Shown: positions 1-7,709, counted from the first letter of the stretch. The stretch is 26,451 bases of DNA from Methanocorpusculaceae archaeon UBA425 (GCA_002506085.1 DAWV01000010.1:45812-72262), one strand, 5' to 3'. The notes: generated from the letters alone by a model not told the origin. A program made the numbers and translations.

Positions 1-349
1 CGGTCAGCAAAAAGAATCCCGTACACGAAACCGATGTACCTCCAAAGAATCCCGCTTGAACAAATTCGATTCTGTTCACCCGGGGAAGGGGGGCGCAATA
101 CGACAGCGGACGTACTCGAAGGCTTCGCCCTAGGGGCTCGCCTAAGGGGAGGGGGTGACCGGGTGCAGACGCATGAGATAAAACCAACCGCGAACAGCAA
201 AACAAAAGTTTGCGGTTCGCGGCGGAATATCTCATGTATCCACATTTAGGTCATACACGAAATTGAAGTACATCTCATAAGTAAGTCAGTTTTATGATGG
301 GGAGCAAACACGCGTAACACCTATTTTGAGAAAAGCTCTCTATTTTTTG
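1..349 (+). other. Non-coding stretch with nested hairpin and terminator; possible structured RNA
   Basis: No credible protein gene is seen. An 11-base direct repeat (AAAGAATCCCG) occurs at about 11 and 43. A long nested hairpin spans 172-236: CATGAGATA (172-180) pairs perfectly with 228-236, CCGCGAAC (188-195) with 215-222, and GCAAAAC (197-203) with GTTTGC (208-213) with one bulge. At 315-354, TAACAC pairs with GTGTTA around a small GAG/CTC hairpin and a run of six T (343-348), which looks like a terminator on the plus strand. A transcript entering from the left of the window and ending near 348 would fit. I do not recognise a known RNA family. The alternative is a dispersed intergenic repeat related to the one at 9420-9660. 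Confidence 0.3.
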
Positions 350-370
350 TGTTAACCATATCCGCATACA

Positions 371-386
371 CCCGGAAATCTCCGGG
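371..386 (-). terminator. Inverted repeat 3' of the COG2426-type gene pair
   Basis: CCCGGA and TCCGGG form a six-base-pair stem around a four-base loop, about 45 bases beyond the stop of the minus-strand gene. T-rich stretches lie near it on the minus strand, but there is no long U-tract directly after the stem. It is a plausible 3'-end structure, not a proven terminator. Confidence 0.3.
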
Positions 387-430
387 GAAAATCTCCTCTG
401 AAAATAGGAATGTCCGGGATATTTTCCGAT

Positions 431-1117
431 TTAATTTTCCTTCTTCGGGAACCGTTTTGCCGTGAACTTCTGCCACACGAGATAGATGAAAATGCACACC
501 GCAATTATAATGATAACTGCGATAACCGCATAGAACGGATTCATTAACCAGAGATTAATAATCGCCCTGGCGCCAAAAGCCATCGTAAGCGTCGCAAGAA
601 TGCTGCCCGTCAGTATAATCGGGAGGAGCATTTTCGGGTGGATAGAGAGAAGTCTCCCGATAATCGACGTGTCGATCGCACTCGACCCCATGAACGGGAT
701 ATACATGAAGATAAAGAGACCCGCGAGTGACAGACCCTTAATCCAGGGATGATTATTCAGAAGTTTGTTGGTTTTCTCTGTGAAGAATCTAAGCAGATTT
801 CCGATAACCGGTATTTTTAAGAGCAGGTCAAAGTTGTAGGAAATCAGCACCGCGAGCGTCATATCGATGATGACAATCCCGATCAGAACCAGCCACCAGG
901 AAAAACCAAAACCCATCATCACCGGAACGATACTTTCCTTCCCGGCTCCCGGCGCCATATAGAGGGCAAACAAACTAATTCCCAGTGCAAACTGATCTGA
1001 CGGAAGAAGAAAAGCCATCCATCCGATAAAAAAACCAAGTATCCCGAACATCCCGAATGTCAGGATAAGCCGGGTCTTCAGAGACGGTTTATAGTAGGGA
1101 GAAACTTCGTCGCTCAT
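431..1117 (-). CDS. COG2426-type (small multidrug export-like) membrane protein, copy 2
   Basis: This is an integral membrane protein of about 228 residues with roughly six hydrophobic segments. It resembles the 'putative small multi-drug export' family (COG2426, Pfam Sm_multidrug_ex), whose function is not experimentally settled. The part most like the family is the re-entrant-looking PGAGKESIVPVMMGFG segment followed by a conserved ISYNFDLLLKIPVIG stretch. The gene is a clear paralogue of its upstream neighbour; both share GKE(S/T)I(V/I)P, SYNFDLLLK, MYIP and a Gly/Ser-rich late helix. I chose the ATG at 1117 over the longer 1159 start because it overlaps the neighbour's TGA in an ATGA arrangement, typical of translational coupling. 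The longer start would run 14 codons into that neighbour. Substrate unknown. Confidence 0.7.
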   Translation of the reverse strand: MSDEVSPYYKPSLKTRLILTFGMFGILGFFIGWMAFLLPSDQFALGISLFALYMAPGAGKESIVPVMMGFGFSWWLVLIGIVIIDMTLAVLISYNFDLLLKIPVIGNLLRFFTEKTNKLLNNHPWIKGLSLAGLFIFMYIPFMGSSAIDTSIIGRLLSIHPKMLLPIILTGSILATLTMAFGARAIINLWLMNPFYAVIAVIIIIAVCIFIYLVWQKFTAKRFPKKEN

Positions 1118-1836
1118 GCAGCCTTCGTCGGGTAGAATTTCTTTGTAAACCTGCTCCATATGTAGGCGATTACGATGATTACTGCAAGAATGAGCAATGC
1201 GGCAAGTACTCCCAGTATCGGCTGGATAGCCCAGAGCTGAATGACCGACGAGGCTCCTACTGCAACCGTAAGTGTTGACAGCATACTTCCTATGATTACC
1301 AGCCCGAGACTGACAACCGGTTTAAAGCCGAGAAGCCGGCCGAGCACTGAACACGTAATAGAGCCCGACCCCTGCAGCGGGATATACATAAACAGAAGAA
1401 GTCCGGCGCTCGAGAGCTGCTCAATCCATGGTTTGGATTTTCGTACTTTGTCTGCCGTCCGCATGACCCAGCGAATCCACCTGCCGACCAGAGGGACCTT
1501 CAGCAGCAAATCGAAGTTATAGGATACAAACGTCGCCGTAACGATATCCATCCCGACAACCCCGGCAAAAATGACCCATACCGGATACCCGAATCCGAGT
1601 GCAAGAGGGATGATTGTTTCTTTACCGAACGGTGGAACCAGATACGCCCCCATGAGACCGAGTAATCCGAGATACTCCGTACTTGGCGGGAGCGTGAACA
1701 CTCCGGTCGCCGGCGGATACACAAACCAGAATATGCCGAGCAATACCAGATAGATCAGAATCGGGGATACAAGTAAGAATACCCGTTTCAGGATACGATA
1801 TATCAACTCCTGTCTGGTATGTCCTCCCTCATTCAT
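1114..1836 (-). CDS. COG2426-type (small multidrug export-like) membrane protein, copy 1
   Basis: This is the first gene of a tandem paralogous pair, about 240 residues with several transmembrane helices. It has PPFGKETIIPLALGFG followed by VSYNFDLLLKVPLVG, the same signature as its partner, and matches the COG2426 family pattern. The ATG at 1836 is preferred over an in-frame GTG at 1890: the extra 18 residues are polar and unlike a membrane-protein start, and a TATA-like TTTATTATTA lies about 25 bases upstream of 1836, so the mRNA would be nearly leaderless. The 4-base ATGA overlap with the next gene implies coupled expression and perhaps a hetero-oligomer. Ligand and direction of transport cannot be told from sequence. 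Confidence 0.7.
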   Translation of the reverse strand: MNEGGHTRQELIYRILKRVFLLVSPILIYLVLLGIFWFVYPPATGVFTLPPSTEYLGLLGLMGAYLVPPFGKETIIPLALGFGYPVWVIFAGVVGMDIVTATFVSYNFDLLLKVPLVGRWIRWVMRTADKVRKSKPWIEQLSSAGLLLFMYIPLQGSGSITCSVLGRLLGFKPVVSLGLVIIGSMLSTLTVAVGASSVIQLWAIQPILGVLAALLILAVIIVIAYIWSRFTKKFYPTKAA

Positions 1837-1941
1837 GCCTATTTGTTTGCACGATAATAATAAAGAGTTGGCGGGAGTGTCTGCGCACACTCATCATACC
1901 ATGTACAAATCTTTTTTAGTGTTCCGGCAGTATTTACATAC

Positions 1942-2667
1942 ATGAACTATTCCATCTCGACGCACTGTCTGCACTCCATTCCGCTGGATGCTGCACTGGA
2001 GACGCTGGCTCCGCATACTAATTATGTGGAAATAATGGATGATGGACCGCATTTTATGGCGGATGCAGGCACGCTTCTTTCCTATTCATATAAATACAGT
2101 ATTCACGCACCGGCACGGGGAGTCAACCTTGCATCAGTTCTGGAACCGATTCGTCGTGCAGCGGTTGAGGTCATACGGGATACTTTTTCCATCGCAGCCG
2201 AAGTCGGGGCTGCGGTCGTGATTCATCCGGGATATTGTGCATGGGAATATGAGCGGGACCTCGCATGCAAAAATCTCCGCACATCCCTTGCACAGATTCG
2301 TTCTGATGCGGCAGAATACGGCGTAACCTATTATGTCGAAAACATGGGGAACTGGGGATACTTCTATCTGCAGACTCCGGCTGATATCGGGCTCCTTGAC
2401 GGAGCCCTGTTCTGTCTCGATGTGGGACACGCCAATGAGTGCGGGAATCTTCCGGAATTTCTTGACATTCCTTTCTCCCACATCCATCTACATGATAATA
2501 ACGGCAAACATGACAGTCATTCCGCCATAGGCACAGGTACAATCGATTTCCAGACAGTCATGAACAAAATCCGGGAGAACAAAATTGCCCACCCGGTCAT
2601 TGAAGTGGAGACATTCGAGGGAGCTCTGGCAAGTCTCGCGACCCTGGAGGAACGTGGTTATATATGA
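1942..2667 (+). CDS. Xylose isomerase-like TIM-barrel protein (sugar phosphate isomerase/epimerase family)
   Basis: The 241-residue protein has the pattern of the AP endonuclease 2 / xylose isomerase-like barrel family (Pfam AP_endonuc_2). Likely divalent-metal ligands appear in order along the barrel: SIHAPARG, VVIHPGY, YVENMGN, CLDVGHAN, HIHLHDN and VIEVETF. These His/Glu/Asp residues at strand ends are the usual metal-site set of the family. The length suits a sugar epimerase or isomerase more than an endonuclease IV, but the family is broad and the substrate cannot be assigned. The ATG at 1942 lies about 25-30 bases after a T-rich TATA-like stretch, suggesting a leaderless mRNA. The stop overlaps the next gene by four bases (ATGA), so the two form a unit. 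Confidence 0.75.
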   Translation: MNYSISTHCLHSIPLDAALETLAPHTNYVEIMDDGPHFMADAGTLLSYSYKYSIHAPARGVNLASVLEPIRRAAVEVIRDTFSIAAEVGAAVVIHPGYCAWEYERDLACKNLRTSLAQIRSDAAEYGVTYYVENMGNWGYFYLQTPADIGLLDGALFCLDVGHANECGNLPEFLDIPFSHIHLHDNNGKHDSHSAIGTGTIDFQTVMNKIRENKIAHPVIEVETFEGALASLATLEERGYI

Positions 2668-3413
2668 AAATACTCTCATGGGAGGCAAGGCTCGCCTGTC
2701 TGCTGATTGCATGCTGTGTCGGAATCTATGCGATAAAATTCATGTTCTTCGGGGATAACGGAGAAAGCAACACATTATCCTATATCTTCAACAGTCTGGG
2801 ATTTCTCCCGATCAATATCCTGATTGTAACGCTGATTATCAACCGTCTTCTGACCATGCGGGCGAAACGCGCGCAGCAGGAAAAAATCAGGATGGTTCTG
2901 GGACTTTTCTTCTCGGAGATGGGAGCTGTTCTTCTGCGAAGGCTGATTGCATGCGACCCGTCGGCTGAAACGTTCAGAGAGATGATGAGGGTTACAAATA
3001 CCTGGACAAAGGAGGAGTATGTACATGCCGGAAAACAGGCATCACGGGTTTGTACAAAAACAACACCGTCTCCGGCTGATTTCACGGAAATCAACATGCT
3101 GATTCTGAAGAATCATGATTTCCTTCTCCGCCTCATCGAAAACCCGGTGCTTCTTGAGCATAACACAGTCTCAAAACTCCTCCAGGATTTATTCCATCTG
3201 GGAGAAGAACTTGCAGGACGCGGGGATTTCTATTCCCTGCCTGCGTCAGACCTGGGTCATCTGACGGGAGATGTGAACAGGGTTTACTGTCAGCTTACCA
3301 TGGTCTGGCTTGAACATATGGAGTATCTGAGCCGGAACTACCCGTATCTCCTCTCACTTTCACTCAGAAAAAGTCCATTCCTGGCAGAAGACCGGGTAGT
3401 CGTAAAAGAATAG
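2664..3413 (+). CDS. Hypothetical protein with two N-terminal transmembrane helices
   Basis: I do not recognise a named family. The 249-residue protein starts with two hydrophobic helices (about residues 8-29 and 39-63). A basic stretch (MRAKRAQQEK) and a mostly alpha-helical soluble region of about 180 residues follow, predicted cytoplasmic by the positive-inside rule. Conserved-looking features are FFSEMGAVLLRRL and a C-terminal YLSRNYPYLLSLSLRKSPF segment. The ATG overlaps the stop of the preceding barrel gene by four bases, so the two are translated together. It converges on the ribbon-helix-helix gene with only four bases between the stop codons. Confidence 0.7.
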   Translation: MKILSWEARLACLLIACCVGIYAIKFMFFGDNGESNTLSYIFNSLGFLPINILIVTLIINRLLTMRAKRAQQEKIRMVLGLFFSEMGAVLLRRLIACDPSAETFREMMRVTNTWTKEEYVHAGKQASRVCTKTTPSPADFTEINMLILKNHDFLLRLIENPVLLEHNTVSKLLQDLFHLGEELAGRGDFYSLPASDLGHLTGDVNRVYCQLTMVWLEHMEYLSRNYPYLLSLSLRKSPFLAEDRVVVKE

Positions 3414-3417
3414 AAAA

Positions 3418-3741
3418 TTATTTTTTAAAAAATCCGAGGCGCGACGGTTTACTCGCCGCTGCATCCTTATTCAAATCAATCAGGTGATGCATAACCCTCA
3501 CCTCTTTTTTCAGCTCATCGATAGTCCGTATCAGCACATCGATATTTTTCTGCATATGGGCAACCTCTTTGAAACTCCTCTCCCGTGCCGGCGGAATAAT
3601 GCCATCCCGCTCTGCCAGGGTAAGCCCCGACTCAATCAGACGGAGCAGAGCCTCATTCCTTTCCAGTTCCTGTTTTTTCGCAAAAATATCCAGCCGCTCG
3701 GAAAGCTCCGGATCCAGAGTGAAAGAAATACGCAGTGCCAT
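3418..3741 (-). CDS. Ribbon-helix-helix DNA-binding protein with C-terminal coiled coil
   Basis: The first 45 residues (MALRISFTLDPELSERLDIF onward) have the layout of a ribbon-helix-helix domain: a short beta strand (LRISFTLD), then two helices ending in ALLRLIESGL. A heptad-like region (about residues 60-92, MQKNIDVLIRTIDELKKEVR) predicts a coiled coil for dimer or tetramer assembly, and the tail is basic. A GGAG Shine-Dalgarno sits nine bases before the ATG. Directly upstream are three TTAGT/ACTAA half-sites, which fits autoregulation. Its target genes are unknown; PAN and the DUF5804-like gene lie upstream on the same strand. Confidence 0.75.
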   Translation of the reverse strand: MALRISFTLDPELSERLDIFAKKQELERNEALLRLIESGLTLAERDGIIPPARERSFKEVAHMQKNIDVLIRTIDELKKEVRVMHHLIDLNKDAAASKPSRLGFFKK

Positions 3742-3754
3742 GGTATATTACTCC

Positions 3755-3778
3755 ATTAGTATTCTGACTAATTTTAGT
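3755..3778 (-). promoter_or_regulatory. Candidate operator: three alternating TTAGT half-sites
   Basis: On the plus strand ATTAGT (3755-3760) and ACTAAT (3767-3772) form a perfect inverted pair around six bases, followed at once by a third TTTAGT half-site (3773-3778). The block fills the gap between the DUF5804-like stop and the start of the ribbon-helix-helix gene. Short, closely spaced half-sites are what ribbon-helix-helix dimers typically bind. Binding by this neighbour is inferred. Confidence 0.45.
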
Positions 3779-4198
3779 TTATGGGTGTTCATGTGCCAGA
3801 CCCCATACATGGAAAGTCTGCACAACGCCGGCGGAATCAGGAATACCCTCCGGAATCCGCACCGAACGTCCATCTTCAAGAATCGCGACTCTGAATGAGA
3901 TATTCCAGCCCTCAATCAAAGCCACCGAACGCGTCTCGTAGACTTCGCGTGCAAGTTCTCTGGTAAGATACACCGTATGCTCCGTATCCTCGAAGAGAAC
4001 CTCCGCCATATACCGCTGAATATACCAGCGAAGCTCGCTCATCAGAGCCAGACCGCTCGAAACAGTGGACACGTCAAGCGTCACGCCCCACTCGGTCCTT
4101 TTCGGATGATAGAATCGGAGGATATGACGGCTCGTCTCTGAATCGGAGAGTGTCCTGTGCAAATCAATACCGGGCTTCGCAATACAAACGAGACGCAT
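3779..4198 (-). CDS. DUF5804-like protein encoded directly after PAN
   Basis: This is a 139-residue soluble protein. From memory of the family, the start (MRLVCIAKPGIDLHRTLSDS) and the LMSELRWYIQRYMAEVLFE segment resemble DUF5804 proteins, found beside PAN genes in haloarchaea; no function is known. The gene begins one base after the PAN stop codon, so it is almost certainly co-transcribed with PAN and may be coupled to it. That placement suggests, but does not show, a role in the PAN/proteasome system. The C-terminal third is a strand-rich region followed by a His-containing tail (TFHVWGLAHEHP). Confidence 0.6.
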   Translation of the reverse strand: MRLVCIAKPGIDLHRTLSDSETSRHILRFYHPKRTEWGVTLDVSTVSSGLALMSELRWYIQRYMAEVLFEDTEHTVYLTRELAREVYETRSVALIEGWNISFRVAILEDGRSVRIPEGIPDSAGVVQTFHVWGLAHEHP

Positions 4199-4199
4199 C

Positions 4200-5489
4200 T
4201 CAGGTGTACATTACATCCCGGCGCTCATCATCTTTGTCCAGATGCTTGACTTTCCGGATAGCCTGCATGAAGTTTGTACCGGTGATAGTGTCCTCGTCAT
4301 TTCTGATGGCAAGCATACCTGCTTCGCGGCAGATTGCCTCGATTTCAGCACCAGTAAGACCATCAGTCATGCGAACCAGTTCATCATAGTCAATGCCGGA
4401 GAGAGAGCCTGCTTCCTCCATTTTCCGGGTGTGGACCTTGAAAATCTGCATTCTTGCCCCGGCATCCGGTAACGGAATCTTAATCAGGCGATCAAACCGT
4501 CCCGGGCGGAGAAGAGCGGCATCAAGCATATCCGGGCGGTTTGTTGCCGCCATAATCCGGATATTGCCGCGTGTGTTGAAACCATCCATCTCTGCAAGAA
4601 GCTGCATCAGGGTTCGCTGAACCTCTGCCGATCCGGACGTCCCATCATTGGTCCTCATACTGCCGATTGAATCGATCTCATCAATGAAAACCACAACGCC
4701 ATTGTTCGCCACAGCCAGGTCGCGCGCCATATCAAAGAGGTCACGGACCAGCTGGGCTCCCTCGCCGATATACTTGTGGACGAGTTCGGAACCTGCCATT
4801 CTGAGGAACGGCACTCCGGCATTATTTGCAACTGCTTTTGCAATCAGCGTCTTACCGGTTCCGGGCGGACCGTAGAGAAGAACCCCTTTTGGCGGCACTA
4901 CACCGAACCTCTCGAAGGACTCGGGTTTCGTGAGCGGATACTCGACTGCTTCACGAACTTCAACGATTTCATCCTTCAGACCGCCGATGTCAGCAAAGGT
5001 AATCATGGGTTTCACTTCTAGTTCCATGACTTTGACTCTTTCATCGATGGTATTCCCGAGAATCTTGACTACGGAGAGGGTATTGTTGACGGCAACTTTT
5101 GTGCCGGCTTTTACCTCTGCATAGATGTTAGGAATGGACTGGGTCACATACTCCTGATTGTTCCCGAGCTGGCGGAGATAGAGTTCATTATTTTCGAGTT
5201 TTTCCAGAACCACCGCGACAAACAGCGGGAGACGCTTGAGTTGTGCGTTCTCCTTTTTGAGCTGGGCAATATCCATCCTGATCTTGTTGTTCTCCAGCCT
5301 GAGTGAATCATTCTCGGTTTTTATCGTTTTGATTATTTTGTTAAGGGATTCATTCTCTTTTTTGAGGAAGGCTGCATCTTCATTAAGTTTTATATATTGA
5401 TCGTTCAGATCGCCGAAGTTAAGAGCGTCCGGAGATATGTTCGTTTCCTTGGACGGACGGGTATTGGGGGTTGCTTTGTTTTCTGCCAT
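4200..5489 (-). CDS. pan: Proteasome-activating nucleotidase (PAN)
   Basis: This is the AAA+ regulatory ATPase that unfolds proteins and feeds them to the archaeal 20S proteasome. The 429 residues show an N-terminal coiled coil (about 32-86), an OB-fold region (about 88-155) and the ATPase module. Visible motifs are Walker A GPPGTGKT (207-214), aromatic pore loop KYIG (239-242), Walker B FIDEID (268-273), sensor-1 AATNRPD (314-320), arginine fingers in LLRPGRFDR (R328, R331) and a C-terminal helical lid. The last three residues are Met-Tyr-Thr, a proper HbYX motif for docking and gate opening. A TATA box at 5517-5526 places transcription start only a few bases before the ATG. Length and domain order are normal for PAN. 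Confidence 0.96.
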   Translation of the reverse strand: MAENKATPNTRPSKETNISPDALNFGDLNDQYIKLNEDAAFLKKENESLNKIIKTIKTENDSLRLENNKIRMDIAQLKKENAQLKRLPLFVAVVLEKLENNELYLRQLGNNQEYVTQSIPNIYAEVKAGTKVAVNNTLSVVKILGNTIDERVKVMELEVKPMITFADIGGLKDEIVEVREAVEYPLTKPESFERFGVVPPKGVLLYGPPGTGKTLIAKAVANNAGVPFLRMAGSELVHKYIGEGAQLVRDLFDMARDLAVANNGVVVFIDEIDSIGSMRTNDGTSGSAEVQRTLMQLLAEMDGFNTRGNIRIMAATNRPDMLDAALLRPGRFDRLIKIPLPDAGARMQIFKVHTRKMEEAGSLSGIDYDELVRMTDGLTGAEIEAICREAGMLAIRNDEDTITGTNFMQAIRKVKHLDKDDERRDVMYT

Positions 5490-5516
5490 GTAGTGTAGTT
5501 ATGTTTGGGATTCGTG

Positions 5517-5526
5517 ATTTATATTC
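5517..5526 (-). promoter_or_regulatory. TATA box of the PAN operon
   Basis: GAATATAAAT on the minus strand is a good archaeal TATA element. With the usual spacing of about 26 bases, transcription would start near 5495, giving a leader of roughly six bases. Confidence 0.6.
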
Positions 5527-5555
5527 TATCGCTTGTGAGCACACAGTCTCTACGT

Positions 5556-5568
5556 TGGGGTCACCCCA
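5556..5568. promoter_or_regulatory. 13-base dyad between divergent PAN and glutamine synthetase-like genes
   Basis: TGGGGT-C-ACCCCA is a perfect dyad in the 214-base divergent intergenic region, about 30 bases upstream of the PAN TATA box and 100 upstream of the glutamine synthetase-like TATA box. It is a candidate operator for one or both directions; the binding factor is unknown. Confidence 0.35.
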
Positions 5569-5667
5569 TCGTGCATCTGATGACGTGCCCCGCAGATTCC
5601 TGAATCCCTGGTTCCCTGGCAACGCCGACTTCACCATCCAACCCATTCTACTTAATACCAAAAAAGC

Positions 5668-5675
5668 AAATATAA
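5668..5675 (+). promoter_or_regulatory. TATA box of the glutamine synthetase-like gene
   Basis: AAATATAA fits an archaeal TATA box. The predicted transcription start near 5697 lies after the ATG at 5683 and just before the ATG at 5704, so this element argues for the downstream start. A weaker TTAATA at about 5652 would instead serve the upstream ATG. Confidence 0.5.
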
Positions 5676-5703
5676 CTCTATTATGAATGATGCTGAGGTC
5701 CTA

Positions 5704-7185
5704 ATGAACCCAAACGACTTGTTACAGTTTCTGAAAAAGAGTCCTGAATATTTCACGAAAGATGATATCGTTCGTTTCTGCGAGGAAAACAATATTGAGA
5801 TGGTCAACTTCCGCTATGTTGCAGGCGACGGTAAACTCAAAACCCTGAACTTTGCCATTTCGTCCAAAGAATACCTTGATACTATCCTCTCGGACGGCGA
5901 GCGTGTTGACGGAAGCAACATCTTCTCATTCATTGAAGCAGGCAGTTCCGATCTGTATGTCATCCCGAGATACAGTACATCGTTCATGGACCCGTTTGCA
6001 GAAGTCCCGACCCTGAACATTATGTGTTCCTACTACGACAACACGGGTCGCCCGCTCACCTCATCCCCGGAATATATCCTTCGTCAGGCAAATGCAGCAT
6101 TCCGGAAAAACACCGGCATGGATTTCAAATGCTTCGGCGAACTTGAATACTATGTAATCTGTGATGAGGAAGAGCTCTATCCCGGACGTGACCAGAAAGG
6201 ATACCATGAATCCGGACCTTTCTGCAAATTCGAGGAGATGCGGACCGAGGCTATGCTCATGATCAGCCGTGCAGGCGGTAAAATCAAATACGGTCACGCC
6301 GAAGTCGGCTGCTTCACCAAAGACGGTAAGTATTACGAGCAGCATGAAATCGAGTTCCTGCCGGTCGACCCGGTTCTCGCAGTCGAAGAGCTTGCCATCG
6401 CAAAATGGATTCTCCGTATGCTTGGCGCCCAGTATGGCGTAGAAGTCTCCTTTGCTCCGAAAATCACCGTTGGCAAAGCAGGCTCCGGTCTCCACTTCCA
6501 CATGATGGCAGAAAAGAACGGCAGAAACGTTATGATTAAAGACGGCGCTCTTTCCGACACTGCAAAGAGAATGATTGTAGGTATTCTGGATGTCGGCGAC
6601 GCAGTCACTGCATTCGGCAACACTATTCCAATCTCATACCTCAGACTTGTTCCGCATCAGGAAGCCCCAACCTATATCTGCTGGGGAGACCGCAACCGGT
6701 CAGTCGTTGTCCGTGTGCCGCTTGGCTGGACCAGCTCGACCGATATGGCTGCCGAAGTTAACTTCGGTCTGAAGAGAAAAGCTGAAAAGACATGCAAGCA
6801 GACGTTCGAATACCGTGTAGCCGACGGTTCGGCTGATATCTATCAGACCGTCGCCTGCCTTATCTGCGGTGCAATGCACGGACTTGCAATGAACGGTGCT
6901 CTTAGCATTGCAGACAAACTGTATGCATCGGGTAATATCTTCAACGAGGAGTACAAAGCTTTCCTCAAAACCCTGCGGCAGCTTCCAACCTGTTGTGCCG
7001 AGTCGGCAGATGTGCTGATTGCAAAGCGTAAGATGTTTGAGAGAGACGATATCTTCCCGCCAAGAGTAATCGATGCACAGGCAGCAAAGCTGAAATCATA
7101 CAATGATAAGGGGCTGTCCGACAGGATTCTCGGAAACGAGAAACAGTTCTCAGAGCTTGTGGAGAAATATATCCACATTGCCTGA
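5704..7185 (+). CDS. Glutamine synthetase-family enzyme (GSI-like)
   Basis: This enzyme joins ammonia to a carboxylate, classically glutamate, using ATP in the cytoplasm. From the 5704 start it has 493 residues, long for a GSI subunit. Hallmarks, numbered from the earlier ATG at 5683, are an N-terminal beta-grasp region and the metal-ligand strand GELEYYV (152-158). They also include EQHEIEF (219-225), the GSGLHFH ATP/metal loop (267-273), the PHQEAPTYICWGDRNRS glutamate/nucleotide region (324-340) and FEYRVADGSADIY (375-387). Catalytic residues look intact. Sequence around these motifs is divergent from ordinary GlnA (for example HFHMM for HxHxS), so a related gamma-glutamyl-amine or amino-acid ligase is possible. 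The ATG at 5704 follows GAGGTC and suits the TATA box; the alternative at 5683 adds seven residues. Confidence 0.8.
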   Translation: MNPNDLLQFLKKSPEYFTKDDIVRFCEENNIEMVNFRYVAGDGKLKTLNFAISSKEYLDTILSDGERVDGSNIFSFIEAGSSDLYVIPRYSTSFMDPFAEVPTLNIMCSYYDNTGRPLTSSPEYILRQANAAFRKNTGMDFKCFGELEYYVICDEEELYPGRDQKGYHESGPFCKFEEMRTEAMLMISRAGGKIKYGHAEVGCFTKDGKYYEQHEIEFLPVDPVLAVEELAIAKWILRMLGAQYGVEVSFAPKITVGKAGSGLHFHMMAEKNGRNVMIKDGALSDTAKRMIVGILDVGDAVTAFGNTIPISYLRLVPHQEAPTYICWGDRNRSVVVRVPLGWTSSTDMAAEVNFGLKRKAEKTCKQTFEYRVADGSADIYQTVACLICGAMHGLAMNGALSIADKLYASGNIFNEEYKAFLKTLRQLPTCCAESADVLIAKRKMFERDDIFPPRVIDAQAAKLKSYNDKGLSDRILGNEKQFSELVEKYIHIA

Positions 7186-7197
7186 TTTTTTTGTATT

Positions 7198-7674
7198 ATG
7201 AGTTTTTTAGGAAATCTTGAAAGGGCGCTCGGTGTCTGGTATCCGGATAAAGACACGGAGCCTGATGATGGAAATCCTCTGGTAGCTCTTGCGTTCCGCG
7301 ATTATGTGATGAAACGGTTAGGTGAAGCATGGTCGACAACGGGACGTGAGGAGAGAGAGCAGGGCGAGCCGGATCTTCTTGCTCTGAGAAATGCGGATGA
7401 GGCACGCTTTGACCTTGTCACCTGTTATCGCAGCAGGATGTTCATTAATGAAGAAGGCGAGGCATTTCTGCCCTGGACAACACAGGAAATCTATGATAAG
7501 TATCTCGCTTATGCAAAAGCCGAGGGAAATCCGGTCTATGTAGTCTTCGGTCTGCACGGATTTGCCGATGTGCCGAAGTTTCTGTTTGTCGTGCCGCTCG
7601 AAGAAGCGGTAATCGATCTGAAGAAAAGTGTTCTGCAGAAGTATGAGATTCATCCAGGACAAAACCTGCTGTAA
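7198..7674 (+). CDS. Conserved-looking hypothetical protein
   Basis: The 158-residue soluble protein matches no family I recognise with confidence. The second half, WTTQEIYDKYLAYA followed by NPVYVVFGLHGFADVPKFLF, reads as an alpha/beta domain with a buried strand, a layout seen in some nuclease-like folds. I cannot identify a complete PD-(D/E)XK motif set. It starts 12 bases after the glutamine synthetase-like stop. A run of seven T lies between the two genes and could terminate part of the upstream transcript. There is no clear Shine-Dalgarno sequence. It converges on the symporter gene. Confidence 0.65.
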   Translation: MSFLGNLERALGVWYPDKDTEPDDGNPLVALAFRDYVMKRLGEAWSTTGREEREQGEPDLLALRNADEARFDLVTCYRSRMFINEEGEAFLPWTTQEIYDKYLAYAKAEGNPVYVVFGLHGFADVPKFLFVVPLEEAVIDLKKSVLQKYEIHPGQNLL

Positions 7675-7680
7675 TTTTTC

Positions 7681-7709
7681 TCTTAAAAAAAAAGACCTGA
7701 AAGGTCTTA
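7681..7709 (-). terminator. Intrinsic terminator of the symporter operon
   Basis: On the minus strand AAGACCT and AGGTCTT (7692-7708) form a perfect seven-base-pair stem with a three-base loop. A run of about ten T (7685-7693) adjoins and slightly overlaps its end. The stem overlaps the TAA stop of the symporter gene. On the plus strand the T-rich TTTTTCTCTT at 7675-7684 may end the converging transcript. Confidence 0.7.

Noticed and set aside
34..249. 71-codon open frame on the plus strand
   Set aside because: It runs through the direct repeat and the nested hairpin, has no ribosome site and no protein-like pattern, and its sequence is dictated by the inverted repeats.
1837..1890. N-terminal extension of the first COG2426-type gene from a GTG
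   Set aside because: Polar 18-residue extension lies over the likely TATA element, and the ATG at 1836 gives a normal membrane-protein start.
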